From Geobacteraceae bacterium (GTDB lineage Bacteria; Desulfobacterota; Desulfuromonadia; Geobacterales; Pseudopelobacteraceae): a stretch of 64,000 bases of DNA. This document shows, piece after piece, positions 34,455 to 43,484 of the stretch. The first letter of the stretch is position 1; every line of letters starts with the position of its first letter. Location of the stretch: positions 62,001-126,000 of the forward strand of contig JANXYR010000047.1 of NCBI GenBank assembly GCA_025355965.1, given 5' to 3'. The position numbers and the translations under genes are program-made. Below the pieces are notes generated by a model that was not told where the DNA came from, ran no database searches, and worked only from the letters and a program-made list of their open reading frames with translations.

Positions 34455-35977
34455 TATGCAATTTTCTCCGCAAAGGCAGCTGATGCCTCTTCCCGGTCAT
34501 CAAAATGTTCTTTAACTGTCCCTATAATCTGATAATCTTCATGTCCCTTGCCGGCCAGAAGAACTATGTCGCCGGGATGTGCCAGTTTGATCGCCAGTCG
34601 GATCGCCTCATGGCGATTTTCCAAAAGAGTAAAGCCCTTTTCCTCTAAACTTTCTGTCAGTTCATCAGGTCGGTATTCCCGGAGAGACAGCGGAGTGATG
34701 CCGGCCTTGATCTGCTTCAGGATTGCCGCTGGATCTTCGGTTCGTGGATTGTCGGAGGTGACGATCGCCAGATCGCTCATGCTGGCCGCGATATTGCCCA
34801 TGATAGGGCGCTTGCCATTGTCGCGGTCTCCGCCGCAACCGAAGACTGTGATTATTCTGCCGGTGGCTATTTCCCTCACTGTTTCAAGTACATTCTCCAG
34901 AGCGTCTCCCGTATGGGCATAATCGACCAGACAGGTAATACCGTGACGGTTATCTATCTTCTCCATGCGCCCAGGAACAGTATTATGCCCCTCTATCCCC
35001 GCCTTTATGGCTGAGAGAGGAAGGGCAAGTGCAATTCCGGCAGCTACCGCCGCCAAGATGTTTGAGAGATTAAAACGCCCCAGAAGAGCCGATGCAAATG
35101 GAAATTCGCCCTTTGGGGTATGCAGGACTCCGCTGATACCCCTTACAGAAAGATGCACTTCTTCAGGACGCACATCCCAATCCATACCCATTCCAAACGT
35201 CACCACAGGGCAGGCGGCGGCCGCTTTTACACGAACTCCGTAGGGATCATCCATGTTGACAACCGCCAGGCGGGTTGCCTTTGCGCTATCCGGCTTCAAA
35301 AGCTCGGAAAACAGCCTGATCTTTGCAGCCAGGTACTGCTCCATATCTCCGTGATAATCCAGATGATCGCGGGTCAGGTTGCTGAAAATGCCGACATCAA
35401 AGTGACATCCATCAACCCGCTTTTGCTCCAGTGCATGTGAAGATACTTCCATCACAAAAGCCTCTGCCCCGGCGTCCGACAACTCACGAAACGCACATTG
35501 CAGTTCGGTTGATTCCGGTGTGGTGTGAGAGGCACCAATGGTTTTTGAACCAAAGCGGTAACTGATCGTGCCGAGTACCGCCGCTGGTTGCCCGGCCGCC
35601 GCCAGAATCGCCTCTATTAGATAAGTGGTAGTTGTTTTGCCGTTGGTGCCGGTAATACCGATCAGCGGTTTTGTCGCGGTAGGATCGCCATTGAAATGAG
35701 CGGCGATATTCCCCATCGCTGCGCGCCCGTCAGCCACCCTGACCCATGGGAGTCCGGTCGGAGCAAATGTTGCATCCTCAAGAACAACCGCTGCTGCGCC
35801 TGCCGCTACGGCGTTTTTGATATAGCGGTGTCCATCCGCCTGCGAACCGTGCAGTGCGAAAAAAAGAGCCCCAGGAAGCACCGCACGTGAGTCACATGTC
35901 AGTGAACTGATGCAGGTAGTCGTGTCTCCATGAGTTTCTGAATCGGGCAGTTTTTCGAGCAGTTCATGAAGCTTCAT
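34454..35977 (-). CDS. murE: UDP-MurNAc-L-Ala-D-Glu--meso-diaminopimelate ligase MurE
   Basis: 507-residue Mur ligase adding the third residue. Seen: [24 protein letters not shown], and the C-terminal substrate motif TSDNPRTEDP. DNPR in this position marks meso-diaminopimelate rather than lysine specificity, so the wall is of the Gram-negative A1gamma type. It is separated from ftsI by 136 bases with hairpins, the only sizeable gap inside the mur block. Confidence 0.96.
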   Translation of the reverse strand: MKLHELLEKLPDSETHGDTTTCISSLTCDSRAVLPGALFFALHGSQADGHRYIKNAVAAGAAAVVLEDATFAPTGLPWVRVADGRAAMGNIAAHFNGDPTATKPLIGITGTNGKTTTTYLIEAILAAAGQPAAVLGTISYRFGSKTIGASHTTPESTELQCAFRELSDAGAEAFVMEVSSHALEQKRVDGCHFDVGIFSNLTRDHLDYHGDMEQYLAAKIRLFSELLKPDSAKATRLAVVNMDDPYGVRVKAAAACPVVTFGMGMDWDVRPEEVHLSVRGISGVLHTPKGEFPFASALLGRFNLSNILAAVAAGIALALPLSAIKAGIEGHNTVPGRMEKIDNRHGITCLVDYAHTGDALENVLETVREIATGRIITVFGCGGDRDNGKRPIMGNIAASMSDLAIVTSDNPRTEDPAAILKQIKAGITPLSLREYRPDELTESLEEKGFTLLENRHEAIRLAIKLAHPGDIVLLAGKGHEDYQIIGTVKEHFDDREEASAAFAEKIA

Positions 35978-36028
35978 GTACTCTCCTGTAACCCTGACGA
36001 ACAGGATAAGTGCGTTAACTAAGTTTAT

Positions 36029-36097
36029 TTTCTGCCTGATAACCGCAGAAAAAAACTTCTAACTTACTAAAAACAGTAAAACCTGCCGGGAGGCAGG
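36029..36097 (-). terminator. Tandem hairpins in the ftsI-murE gap
   Basis: Reading on the minus strand, downstream of ftsI there is a CCTGCC/GGCAGG stem (36097-36092 with 36087-36082) followed by TTTTACTGTTTTT, a weak intrinsic terminator. Next is a TTTTCTGC/GCAGAAAA stem (36029-36036 with 36046-36053). It probably gives partial termination or an attenuation point within the dcw operon. Confidence 0.45.
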
Positions 36098-36112
36098 CAG
36101 ACGATTTCAGGA

Positions 36113-38080
36113 TCAAGCTGAAGGGGTAAATTTTATCCATACCTCATCGACTCCCCGGATCGTATGTCCGGAAGGGGGGCTTTGCTCGGCTGCCCGTCCG
36201 CTTCCAATGAGCCGAATATTTATCCCGCGCTTCTCCATTACCTGCAGGACCCGACGCATACTCATCCCGCGAAAATTCGGCATGATCGCACCCTCAGCAG
36301 GCATATCCTCAACATTTCCGCCGGGCAATGGCTCAACTGTCTGGACTGAAGTTTGATTTGCTTCAACCGGTTTAGCAACAGCAGTTGTTGGCTGGTTCGG
36401 TTGTATTTTGAGATATGCCAATGAATTCTGCGCGATTCCCCGAAATGCCGGAGCGGCGACGATACCTCCGTATTTGACACCTTGAGGTTCATCTATAATC
36501 ACTGCGATCGTCAATTTGGGTTTTTCTGCCGGGACAAACCCTACAAATGAGCCGATGCGCTTGGAAGGCGAGTAAGTACGGGTGATCGGATCAACTTTCT
36601 GTGCAGTCCCTGTTTTTCCGGCTACACGAAAACCGTCGAGCGCCGCTTTAGTGCCGGTGCCACCGTCACCGGTGACAGTTTCCATCATTTTTGTAATTTT
36701 CTGGGCGGTTTCCGGAGAAACAACTCGCCGCACGAGCTGTGGTTCAAATCGTTGTACAACCGCACCGTTTTCATCGAGAATCTGCTCCACCAGGTACGGA
36801 CGCATCAGATTACCGCCATTAGCAATTGCAGAAAGAGCTGAAACCAGCTGAACCGTCGACAGGGATACACCTTGTCCAAAGGAGATAGTCGCAAGGTCGA
36901 CACCGTACCAGTGACGTTTCAGGTTTCCGGAGGCTTCACCAGGCAGGTCAATGCCGGTGCGCCCTCCAAATCCGAAGTTGCGCAGATAGGATGACAACGT
37001 ATCTTCCCCCATCCTGACCGCAATCTTCGCAGTGCCGATATTGCTGGAATATTTTATGATTTCTGATACGGACAGTCGTGATTGAGGATGGTCGTCATGT
37101 ATGGTCCGGTCGGCAATCCGGTATGTACCGTTTTCACAGTTATACACATCTGTTGCTTTGACAGTCCCTGAATCGATGGCTGCCGCGATTGTAAAAATTT
37201 TGAAGGTCGAGCCTGGCTCAAAGCTGTCTGCTACAACGTGATTGCGTAATTGGGCAAGTGAGTAGCGCGAATAGGCGTTCGGGTTGAAAGTGGGGTAGTT
37301 TGCCATGGCCAACACTTTGCCGGTGTCTGATTCCATCACCAGTGCCATGCCACCCTTTGCATTGTTTTCAGTCACGGCTTTGGCCAGCTCTTTTTCGGCG
37401 ATAAACTGAATGGTTTTGTCAAGGGTCAGGACTATGCTTTTGCCGGGTGACGAATCCTTGATAACTGTATTCATTATGGCAATATTTCTACCAAGTGCGT
37501 CCCGCTCGGTAATCATATAACCGGTATTGCCCAAAATAGTGCTGTCGTATTTCAGCTCGATCCCCTCCAGGCCGTTAGGATCGTGCCCAGTGAAACCAAC
37601 CACATGTGCAGCGATCTCCATATTGGGGTAAAAGCGCTTGGATTCCGGCACAAGACCTATCCCTGGCAACCTCATGTTCTTGACGCGGGTCGCTGCTTCC
37701 GGAGCTAGCCAGCGCTCTATCCATACGAAAGATTTGTTGACGGTAAGCTTGGCTACCAATTCATTTTTCGGGATGCCCAGAAGCGGAGCTAGCACTCCAG
37801 CCGTTCCATCAACGTCCTTGATGCGACGTGGTTCGGCATAACAGGAATCCATGTGGATCGATTCTGCAAGAGTGGTTCCGTTGCGATCAAGAATGCTGCC
37901 GCGGGCCGGAGTGAGGTCAACCTTATGCTGATGCTGTTTGTCAGCTTTTTTAACAAGGTTTTCGTGCTGGAGAATTTGAAGATAGAACGCGCGCCCGACC
38001 ACATTAAGGAACAGCAGGCCAAAAACAGTCCCTATCATTATGATCCGAATACGTGCCCATTTTTCCCGTTCGTCTTTCAT
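36113..38080 (-). CDS. ftsI: Septal peptidoglycan transpeptidase FtsI (PBP with PASTA domain)
   Basis: 655-residue class B penicillin-binding protein. One transmembrane helix (about 11-33), a pedestal domain with ARGSILDRNG, then the transpeptidase with catalytic Ser291 in PGSTFKIF (S-x-x-K), SSN at 345-347, and KTGTAQK further on. After a Pro/Val-rich linker the C-terminus holds one PASTA domain (MPNFRGMSMRRVLQ to EVWIKF). A PASTA domain is absent from E. coli FtsI but common in deltaproteobacterial and Gram-positive versions. Its start overlaps the ftsL stop (ATGA). Confidence 0.95.
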   Translation of the reverse strand: MKDEREKWARIRIIMIGTVFGLLFLNVVGRAFYLQILQHENLVKKADKQHQHKVDLTPARGSILDRNGTTLAESIHMDSCYAEPRRIKDVDGTAGVLAPLLGIPKNELVAKLTVNKSFVWIERWLAPEAATRVKNMRLPGIGLVPESKRFYPNMEIAAHVVGFTGHDPNGLEGIELKYDSTILGNTGYMITERDALGRNIAIMNTVIKDSSPGKSIVLTLDKTIQFIAEKELAKAVTENNAKGGMALVMESDTGKVLAMANYPTFNPNAYSRYSLAQLRNHVVADSFEPGSTFKIFTIAAAIDSGTVKATDVYNCENGTYRIADRTIHDDHPQSRLSVSEIIKYSSNIGTAKIAVRMGEDTLSSYLRNFGFGGRTGIDLPGEASGNLKRHWYGVDLATISFGQGVSLSTVQLVSALSAIANGGNLMRPYLVEQILDENGAVVQRFEPQLVRRVVSPETAQKITKMMETVTGDGGTGTKAALDGFRVAGKTGTAQKVDPITRTYSPSKRIGSFVGFVPAEKPKLTIAVIIDEPQGVKYGGIVAAPAFRGIAQNSLAYLKIQPNQPTTAVAKPVEANQTSVQTVEPLPGGNVEDMPAEGAIMPNFRGMSMRRVLQVMEKRGINIRLIGSGRAAEQSPPSGHTIRGVDEVWIKFTPSA

Positions 38081-38418
38081 TTGACGTAAATGACCTGTTG
38101 CTTGGTCGGCAATGCCATGCCCAGTTCGTTCTTGGCAATAGCTTCAATGCGAGCCGGGGCTTTTAATGAAGCGGCTTCAAGTTTAAGGCGCTTCTGTTCC
38201 TGCCCGGCTTCGCTCAGTTGGCGGCTTATCTCGGATATCTGCAAATTCAGGTCAACCAGTTTGAAGCGTGACCAGACGTGAAAAACTGAGACCATTGTAA
38301 ACAGTACCATGCAGATCATGAGGTACTTAAATATATCAATTCGGTGTGGCGTTACTTCAAGCCCACCAAGGGCACGCGGTGCAGCGACTTTTGTGTAGTC
38401 GGTTCTTGCTTGTGCCAT
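38077..38418 (-). CDS. ftsL: Cell division protein FtsL
   Basis: 113-residue bitopic protein: cytoplasmic tail, one transmembrane helix (about 27-48), then a periplasmic coiled coil (LVDLNLQISEISRQLSEAG onward). The identification rests on size, topology and position between rsmH and ftsI, because FtsL sequences are poorly conserved. It overlaps ftsI by 4 bases. Confidence 0.88.
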   Translation of the reverse strand: MAQARTDYTKVAAPRALGGLEVTPHRIDIFKYLMICMVLFTMVSVFHVWSRFKLVDLNLQISEISRQLSEAGQEQKRLKLEAASLKAPARIEAIAKNELGMALPTKQQVIYVK

Positions 38419-38441
38419 AATGAAATTACCTCGTGTGTGAA

Positions 38442-39377
38442 CTAAAGCTTTACTACTGCCCGTAACTTGGCGCTACGCGCCCTTGGATTCTCTTCTGTTT
38501 CAGCTTGCGTTGCAGCTATCGGTCGGCTCGTCAAAACCTTTACACGTGGCTGTTTACCACAGACACAGACCGGCATCTGTCGCGGACAGGTGCACCCTTC
38601 GGCATATTCCCGAAAAATATGTTTAACAATCCGGTCTTCCAACGAGTGGAACGAGATGATAACACCTCGCCCACCTGGCTTCAGGAGGTCCAAGGCTGCC
38701 CGCATACCCTTCTCCAAGCTGTCCAATTCGCTATTGACTGCAACGCGGAGAGCCTGAAAGGCGCGTGTGGCCGGGTGGATCCGCTCATCCCACTTTGCCT
38801 TGGGAACTGCCCCTTTGATAATATCTACCAGCCGGAACGTAGTTGCTATCGGACTCTCTGCACGCTCCTTAACGATGAATAAAGCGATCCTTTTTGCCCA
38901 GCGCTCTTCGCCATACTCGCTGAGAATTCGTTCCAGTTCCGACTCCGGAAGTTTGTTAACAAGATCTGCGGCAGTTTCGCCATTACTGGTGTCCATTCGC
39001 ATATCCAGCGGGGCATCCTGTTGAAAGCTGAAGCCGCGCTCTCGCGTATCTAGTTGGTGCGATGAAACCCCCAGATCGAGGATGAAACCGTCCAGCGCAG
39101 TTATGCCAAGATTGCTCAGGTGCTTAGTGACGTCAGCAAAGTCCCCATGCAGAAGCCGGATATGTTCACCGTGAACGGCCAGCCGCGCTCCTGCTGCGGC
39201 CAGTGCTGCCTGATCCCGGTCGATGCCGATCAACAGTGCTCCTGGCGCCTTTTCAAGGATCAGTGCGGCGTGGCCACCGCCACCCAACGTGCCGTCCAGA
39301 TATGTTTTGCCGTCAGTCGGTTCCAAAAAATGGATAACTTCATCCGACAGAACCGATAGATGATGAAACTCTGCCAC
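38442..39377 (-). CDS. rsmH: 16S rRNA m4C1402 methyltransferase RsmH
   Basis: 311-residue SAM-dependent enzyme. Seen: [16 protein letters not shown] (SAM binding), [10 protein letters not shown], and [15 protein letters not shown]. The late [22 protein letters not shown] with four cysteines is typical of the family. N4-methylation of C1402 tunes the ribosomal P site. It directly follows mraZ with a one-base overlap. Confidence 0.96.
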   Translation of the reverse strand: MAEFHHLSVLSDEVIHFLEPTDGKTYLDGTLGGGGHAALILEKAPGALLIGIDRDQAALAAAGARLAVHGEHIRLLHGDFADVTKHLSNLGITALDGFILDLGVSSHQLDTRERGFSFQQDAPLDMRMDTSNGETAADLVNKLPESELERILSEYGEERWAKRIALFIVKERAESPIATTFRLVDIIKGAVPKAKWDERIHPATRAFQALRVAVNSELDSLEKGMRAALDLLKPGGRGVIISFHSLEDRIVKHIFREYAEGCTCPRQMPVCVCGKQPRVKVLTSRPIAATQAETEENPRARSAKLRAVVKL

Positions 39378-39853
39378 TACAGACCAAGCTCTGCGGCTGC
39401 TTCAGTGCCGCTAGGGAAGTTTTTCATGTTCTGTGCGCGAACCTTGTCCCATTCACTCATGCTCCAGATCTCAATCCTGTCCAACGTACCTACAAACTGA
39501 ATATCCCGATCAAGGGCTGCGTCCCTGCGAAACGTTGGCGGGATCAGGAACCTCCCCAGTTTGTCGGCGCAACATTCCTGGGCCGGTGCAATAATAGTGT
39601 GCATGATACTTTTGCGCTGTTCGGAGGTTAGACCCCGACTGCCGCGGAAATTTTCTTCAAAAGAAAACCACTCCTTGTAGGGGAAAATAAGGAGGCCGGA
39701 GCTGTACAGGCCATCCCCCAGACCGATCGGAGCCGAATTAGTCAGGAAAAAGCGCTCGTCTCCATGTGTCCCGACGAGGGTTTCCCGGAATTTGGCTGGC
39801 AGGCTGGTACGCCCCTTGGCGTCTATGGTTGTCCCGAAAATGCCCCTGAACAT
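39377..39853 (-). CDS. mraZ: Transcriptional regulator MraZ
   Basis: 158-residue DNA-binding protein with two AbrB/SpoVT-like swapped-hairpin domains, seen as [14 protein letters not shown] and [13 protein letters not shown]. The start is taken at 39853 (MFRGIFG, behind AGAGAG). The much longer upstream ORF runs through the promoter and operator and is rejected. First gene of the dcw cluster. In E. coli and mycoplasmas MraZ binds 10-bp-spaced repeats before its own gene; such repeats are present here at 39871-39900. Confidence 0.96.
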   Translation of the reverse strand: MFRGIFGTTIDAKGRTSLPAKFRETLVGTHGDERFFLTNSAPIGLGDGLYSSGLLIFPYKEWFSFEENFRGSRGLTSEQRKSIMHTIIAPAQECCADKLGRFLIPPTFRRDAALDRDIQFVGTLDRIEIWSMSEWDKVRAQNMKNFPSGTEAAAELGL

Positions 39854-39870
39854 GGTACTCTCTCTGGTAT

Positions 39871-39900
39871 TATTTTCCACAATATTCCACTTTTTTCCAC
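39871..39900 (-). promoter_or_regulatory. MraZ operator, three 10-bp repeats
   Basis: On the minus strand three direct units each begin GTGGAA and follow each other every 10 bases (39900-39891, 39890-39881, 39880-39871). Spacing and GTGG core match the known MraZ box type. It lies between the -10 hexamer and the mraZ start, so binding would block early transcription. Confidence 0.8.
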
Positions 39901-39910
39901 AGTAATGGAA

Positions 39911-39939
39911 CTTATACCGTCGGTCAAGGGCTGTGTCAA
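39911..39939 (-). promoter_or_regulatory. dcw cluster promoter
   Basis: Minus strand TTGACA (39939-39934), exact 17-base spacer, TATAAG (39916-39911). Near-consensus sigma-70 promoter 58 bases upstream of mraZ and directly before the MraZ repeats. Confidence 0.8.
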
Positions 39940-40044
39940 TATAAAATATGAATTTTGTAGGGGAAAATTGTGCGTGCGGGATGGGAAATTTCTGATATAT
40001 TTCGGGGTAGAGTGTCCAGAATTTAGTAGCTGCAGGAGAAGAGT

Positions 40045-41211
40045 ATGAGGGTTTCACCGCAGATTGCCAACGTCCATTCCCCTCCCATTTCTGAAGTGAA
40101 ACGGTGGGTTGCCGGGCGGCCGCACGACGGCCGGGAGTTGATTGATCTCTGTCAGGCGGTGCCCGATTATGCCCCCGCTCCGGAGTTGACGGAGCACCTC
40201 TCCCGGTTGCTGGCTGATCCGTTGGTGTCAAAGTACTCGCCCGACGAGGGGCTGCCGCAGGTACGTGAGGCGATCTGCGGCTATTACGGCAGGAAATACG
40301 GTGCGCAGCTGTCTCCGGACAATTTTTGTCTGACGATCGGTGCCAGTCAGGCCTTCTGGCTGGCGATCGTCACTCTCTGCCGCGCCGGTGACGAGATAAT
40401 CGTGCAGACCCCTTATTACTTCGATCATCCTATGGCCCTCGATATTCTGGGCATCTGCAGCGTGTATGCCCCCTATGTTGAGGCAGAGGGGGGTGTTCCT
40501 AACACCGCCACGATCGCAAGTCTGATCACCGACCGGACCAAGGCGATTCTGGTGGTATCCCCCAGCAACCCGACCGGTGTCATTACTCCACCGGATAAGA
40601 TTCGGGAGCTGTTTGACCTTGCCCGGCGCAACAACATCGCTCTGATTCTGGATGAAACCTACAATGAATTTATTCCCGCAGGGCTTCGTCCGCATGATCT
40701 CTTCTCCGACCCCGCCTGGGGGGACCATTTCGTACAGATAGCCTCATTCGGCAAAACCTATGCCCTGACCGGTTACCGCGCCGGAATGCTCGCCGCGTCC
40801 GGTGAGTTTATCGGTCATGCCCTCAAGGCGCAGGACAGCATGGCGGTCTGCCAGCCGCGTATTACGCAGCATGCCGTCAAGTTCGGCGTTGAAAACCTCG
40901 ACCCCTGGGTTGAAGCTAACCGAGATATGATGGGTCGTCGGCATGACCTGTTCCACGCCGAATTTTTGCGTCCGGGCAACCGGTTTCGGATCGCCGCCAG
41001 TGGTGCCTTTTTCGCCTGGGTGCGCCATCCGTTTGTCGGCTACAGCGGTCGCGAGGCGGCGAAACGACTGGTGGACAAAGCCGCCATCCTCTGTCTGCCA
41101 GGCGAGGTTTTCGGCCCCGGCCTGGATGGTTACCTGCGGCTGGCATTCGGGAATATACGGGAGGAGGCTATTCCCGAGGCGGTGGGGCGGTTTCGTAAGA
41201 TGGGGAACTGA
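40045..41211 (+). CDS. Class I/II PLP-dependent aminotransferase
   Basis: 388-residue fold-type I enzyme. Seen: NPTG at 175-178, DETY at 203-206, and the PLP-binding Lys237 in ASFGKTYALTGYRAG. Substrate cannot be read from the sequence; aromatic or branched 2-oxo acids are typical for this group. It is divergent from mraZ with a 190-base shared control region. The start follows GGAGAAGAG. It is not linked to other amino acid genes here. Confidence 0.85.
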   Translation: MRVSPQIANVHSPPISEVKRWVAGRPHDGRELIDLCQAVPDYAPAPELTEHLSRLLADPLVSKYSPDEGLPQVREAICGYYGRKYGAQLSPDNFCLTIGASQAFWLAIVTLCRAGDEIIVQTPYYFDHPMALDILGICSVYAPYVEAEGGVPNTATIASLITDRTKAILVVSPSNPTGVITPPDKIRELFDLARRNNIALILDETYNEFIPAGLRPHDLFSDPAWGDHFVQIASFGKTYALTGYRAGMLAASGEFIGHALKAQDSMAVCQPRITQHAVKFGVENLDPWVEANRDMMGRRHDLFHAEFLRPGNRFRIAASGAFFAWVRHPFVGYSGREAAKRLVDKAAILCLPGEVFGPGLDGYLRLAFGNIREEAIPEAVGRFRKMGN

Positions 41212-41308
41212 TTTTTTTAATGAGTGCACTGATCATTTCAATTTGATATAACGTGACAAACAGACGTAAGGACATATATTTAAACCAAAGAAATAATGAG
41301 GAGGAGTT

Positions 41309-41893
41309 ATGAGAAAAAATATTATGGTATTGCTTGGCCTGATTCTGGTTTTAAGTATTACCGGCTGCGGCTACAACAGCATGCAGGCCAGTGAAGAGGC
41401 GGTCTTTGCCGCCTGGGGGGATGTCGAGGCATCGTACCAGAGACGATCCGACCTGATCCCGAATCTGGTGGAGGTGGTTAAGGGGTATGCCAAACACGAG
41501 GCCGAGACACTGAAGGCTGTTACCGAAGCGCGTGCCAAGGTTGGTTCAATGCAGCTCTCAAAGGATATGCTGAAGAGTCCGGAGGCGATGGCAAAATTCC
41601 AGGAGGCGCAAGGGCAGCTCTCAGGGTCTTTGTCCCGTCTGATGGTTGTGGTGGAGCGCTATCCTGATCTCAAGGCAAATCAAAATTTTATGGACTTGCA
41701 GAATCAGCTTGAGGGGACAGAGAACAGGATCAATGTGGCGAGGGTGCGCTATAACAAGGCTGTACAGGATTTCAACACCAGCATCAGAACCTTTCCCAAC
41801 AGCCTGACCAATTCATTGCTGCTCCATCTGGGGCGCAAAGAGCCTTTTAAGGCTGATGAAGGGGCAAAGACAGCGCCGAAAGTGAAGTTCTAG
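41309..41893 (+). CDS. LemA family lipoprotein
   Basis: 194-residue LemA-type protein. A signal peptide ends in the lipobox ITGC (Cys20), so it should be lipid-anchored. The LemA core is clear: [19 protein letters not shown], then heptad-like helices with [32 protein letters not shown]-type sequence (from about base 41636). The function of LemA proteins is not settled; they repeatedly co-occur with TPM-domain genes, as here. The start follows GAGGAG. Confidence 0.9.
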   Translation: MRKNIMVLLGLILVLSITGCGYNSMQASEEAVFAAWGDVEASYQRRSDLIPNLVEVVKGYAKHEAETLKAVTEARAKVGSMQLSKDMLKSPEAMAKFQEAQGQLSGSLSRLMVVVERYPDLKANQNFMDLQNQLEGTENRINVARVRYNKAVQDFNTSIRTFPNSLTNSLLLHLGRKEPFKADEGAKTAPKVKF

Positions 41894-41927
41894 ATCGGCC
41901 TTGCATTCATGTAAGCACAGGGTAATC

Positions 41928-42794
41928 ATGAAAACATTTTGCGTCATAGTGATGGTGATGCTGCTCCCACAGCTGGTTTTTGCGCTTGAAGTGCCGCAGC
42001 TTCGTGGTCGTGTGAACGACTACGCAAACATGCTTTCTCCCGGTGCATCACAGCGGCTGGAACAGGCGCTTGCCGATTTCGAAAGAAGCGACTCTACACA
42101 AATAGTCGTGCTTACCATTAATTCTCTGGAAGGTGAAAGCCTGGAGGGATACTCCATCAAGGTTGCAGAGGCGTGGCGAATCGGGCAGACAAAGCTGGAT
42201 AACGGCGCAATCATCCTGATTGCAAAGCAGGAGCGCAAGATCAGGATCGAGGTGGGTCGCGGTTTGGAAGGGGTACTGACTGACCTTGTCTCCGGAAGGA
42301 TTATTCGGGGTGATATTTCTCCATATTTCAAGAAAAATGATTATGACGCCGGCATATCGGCTGGCGTTTCTTCCGTAATGCAGGTCGTCAGGGGGGAATA
42401 CAAGGCTCAACCGCGCGACCTGAAGCATGGTAAAAAGAGCGCCGAACCGGTTTATGCCATGCTTGTTTTTCTGCTGGTAGCGGTTGTTTTTCTCGGATCG
42501 TTTTCAAAATTTCTGGGTGGCGCCGCCGGTGCTGCAGGGCTGTCGCTGATCGGATTTTTAACATTTCCGGGGCTCGGGGTTCTTATTCTGGCGCTTCTCG
42601 GCGCTGCAGGTTTTGGCCTCGGCCTTCTGGTCACGTTCCTGTTCGGCGGTGGCGGTCGTGGCTCCGGTGGAGGATTCGGCGGGCCGTTTATCGGTGGGGG
42701 ATTTGGAGGCGGCTCGTCTGGCGGAGGTGGCTTTGACGTTTTCTCCGGCGGCGGGGGAAGCTTTGGCGGTGGTGGAGCATCGGGAGATTGGTAG
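41928..42794 (+). CDS. TPM domain membrane protein with Gly-rich tail (YgcG type)
   Basis: 288-residue protein: signal peptide ending in VFA, a TPM domain (about 25-150, with RVNDYANMLSPGA and DNGAIILIAKQERKIRIEVGRGLEG-type core), two transmembrane stretches (about 175-235), and a C-terminal low-complexity tail of Gly, Ser and Phe ending in SGDW. This tail is usual for the family. Second gene of a lemA-TPM-TPM set. TPM domains have been called phosphatases in plants, but a bacterial role is unproven. ATG at 41928 is preferred to the TTG at 41901. Confidence 0.88.
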   Translation: MKTFCVIVMVMLLPQLVFALEVPQLRGRVNDYANMLSPGASQRLEQALADFERSDSTQIVVLTINSLEGESLEGYSIKVAEAWRIGQTKLDNGAIILIAKQERKIRIEVGRGLEGVLTDLVSGRIIRGDISPYFKKNDYDAGISAGVSSVMQVVRGEYKAQPRDLKHGKKSAEPVYAMLVFLLVAVVFLGSFSKFLGGAAGAAGLSLIGFLTFPGLGVLILALLGAAGFGLGLLVTFLFGGGGRGSGGGFGGPFIGGGFGGGSSGGGGFDVFSGGGGSFGGGGASGDW

Positions 42795-43430
42795 ATGACA
42801 GGTAAAAAAGCCGATAATTTTTTCAGCAAACCTGAAAAGCAGCAGATCAGCATCCTGGTTAAAAAGGCCGAACACAAAACGTCCGGCGAAATTGCGGTCA
42901 TGGTGGTGGATGGAAGTGACAGTTATCGGGAAGCCGAAATTCTGGGCGCACTTCTGCTGTCGGCTTTCATCGCCCTTGTTGTTACCGTTTCGCTGCACCA
43001 TGTTACGGTCTGGTCATATATTCCGGCTGTGATCATCTTCTGGTTTCCGGCACTGTATCTCATGCGTGGCTTTCCGCACTTCAAACTCGCGTTTGCGGGA
43101 AAGAAACGACTGGATGAGGCGGTTCGCGCGCGAGCGATTCGCGCTTTTTTTGAGAAAAAGCTTTACCGTACCAGGGGGGATACCGGCATTCTGATCTTTA
43201 TCTCCATTTTGGAACGCAAGGTCTGGATTCTGGGTGATCGCGGGATAAATGAGCGGATTGACCCACAGTTCTGGCTGGGGCTTGCGGGGGAGCTGGCGGG
43301 TAAAATCAGGGAAGGCGATGCCTTTGGCGGGCTTTGCACTGTCATCGAAAAATTGGGCAGGATACTCGATGATCATTTCCCACAAGAAGCTGATGACACT
43401 AACGAACTTCCTGATGAAGTAATAGTTTAA
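42795..43430 (+). CDS. TPM domain protein, second copy
   Basis: 211 residues, beginning on the base after the previous stop, so translation is coupled. An N-terminal TPM-like segment (KKAEHKTSGEIAVMVVD) is interrupted by a two-helix transmembrane hairpin (about 52-92), then resumes with RGDTGILIFISILERKVWILGDRGINE. No signal peptide and no Gly-rich tail. It probably acts with the LemA and YgcG-type proteins in the envelope; the biochemical role is unknown. Confidence 0.82.
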   Translation: MTGKKADNFFSKPEKQQISILVKKAEHKTSGEIAVMVVDGSDSYREAEILGALLLSAFIALVVTVSLHHVTVWSYIPAVIIFWFPALYLMRGFPHFKLAFAGKKRLDEAVRARAIRAFFEKKLYRTRGDTGILIFISILERKVWILGDRGINERIDPQFWLGLAGELAGKIREGDAFGGLCTVIEKLGRILDDHFPQEADDTNELPDEVIV

Positions 43431-43484
43431 AGCGAAACCTCTCGGTAGCTGTGGCAATTAATGAAATTTCAAAGGAGAAATGCC

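Noticed and set aside
39854-40231. N-terminal extension of mraZ
   Set aside because: It would translate through the promoter and the three MraZ repeats and shows no similarity to MraZ.
40045-41211. Aminotransferase as the OvoB lyase partner of OvoA
   Set aside because: Same broad fold type, but 33 kb away from ovoA and without any lyase-specific feature I can see.
42452-42901. Proline-rich minus-strand ORF opposite the Gly-rich TPM protein
   Set aside because: Its Pro runs are the complement of Gly codons in the real gene.
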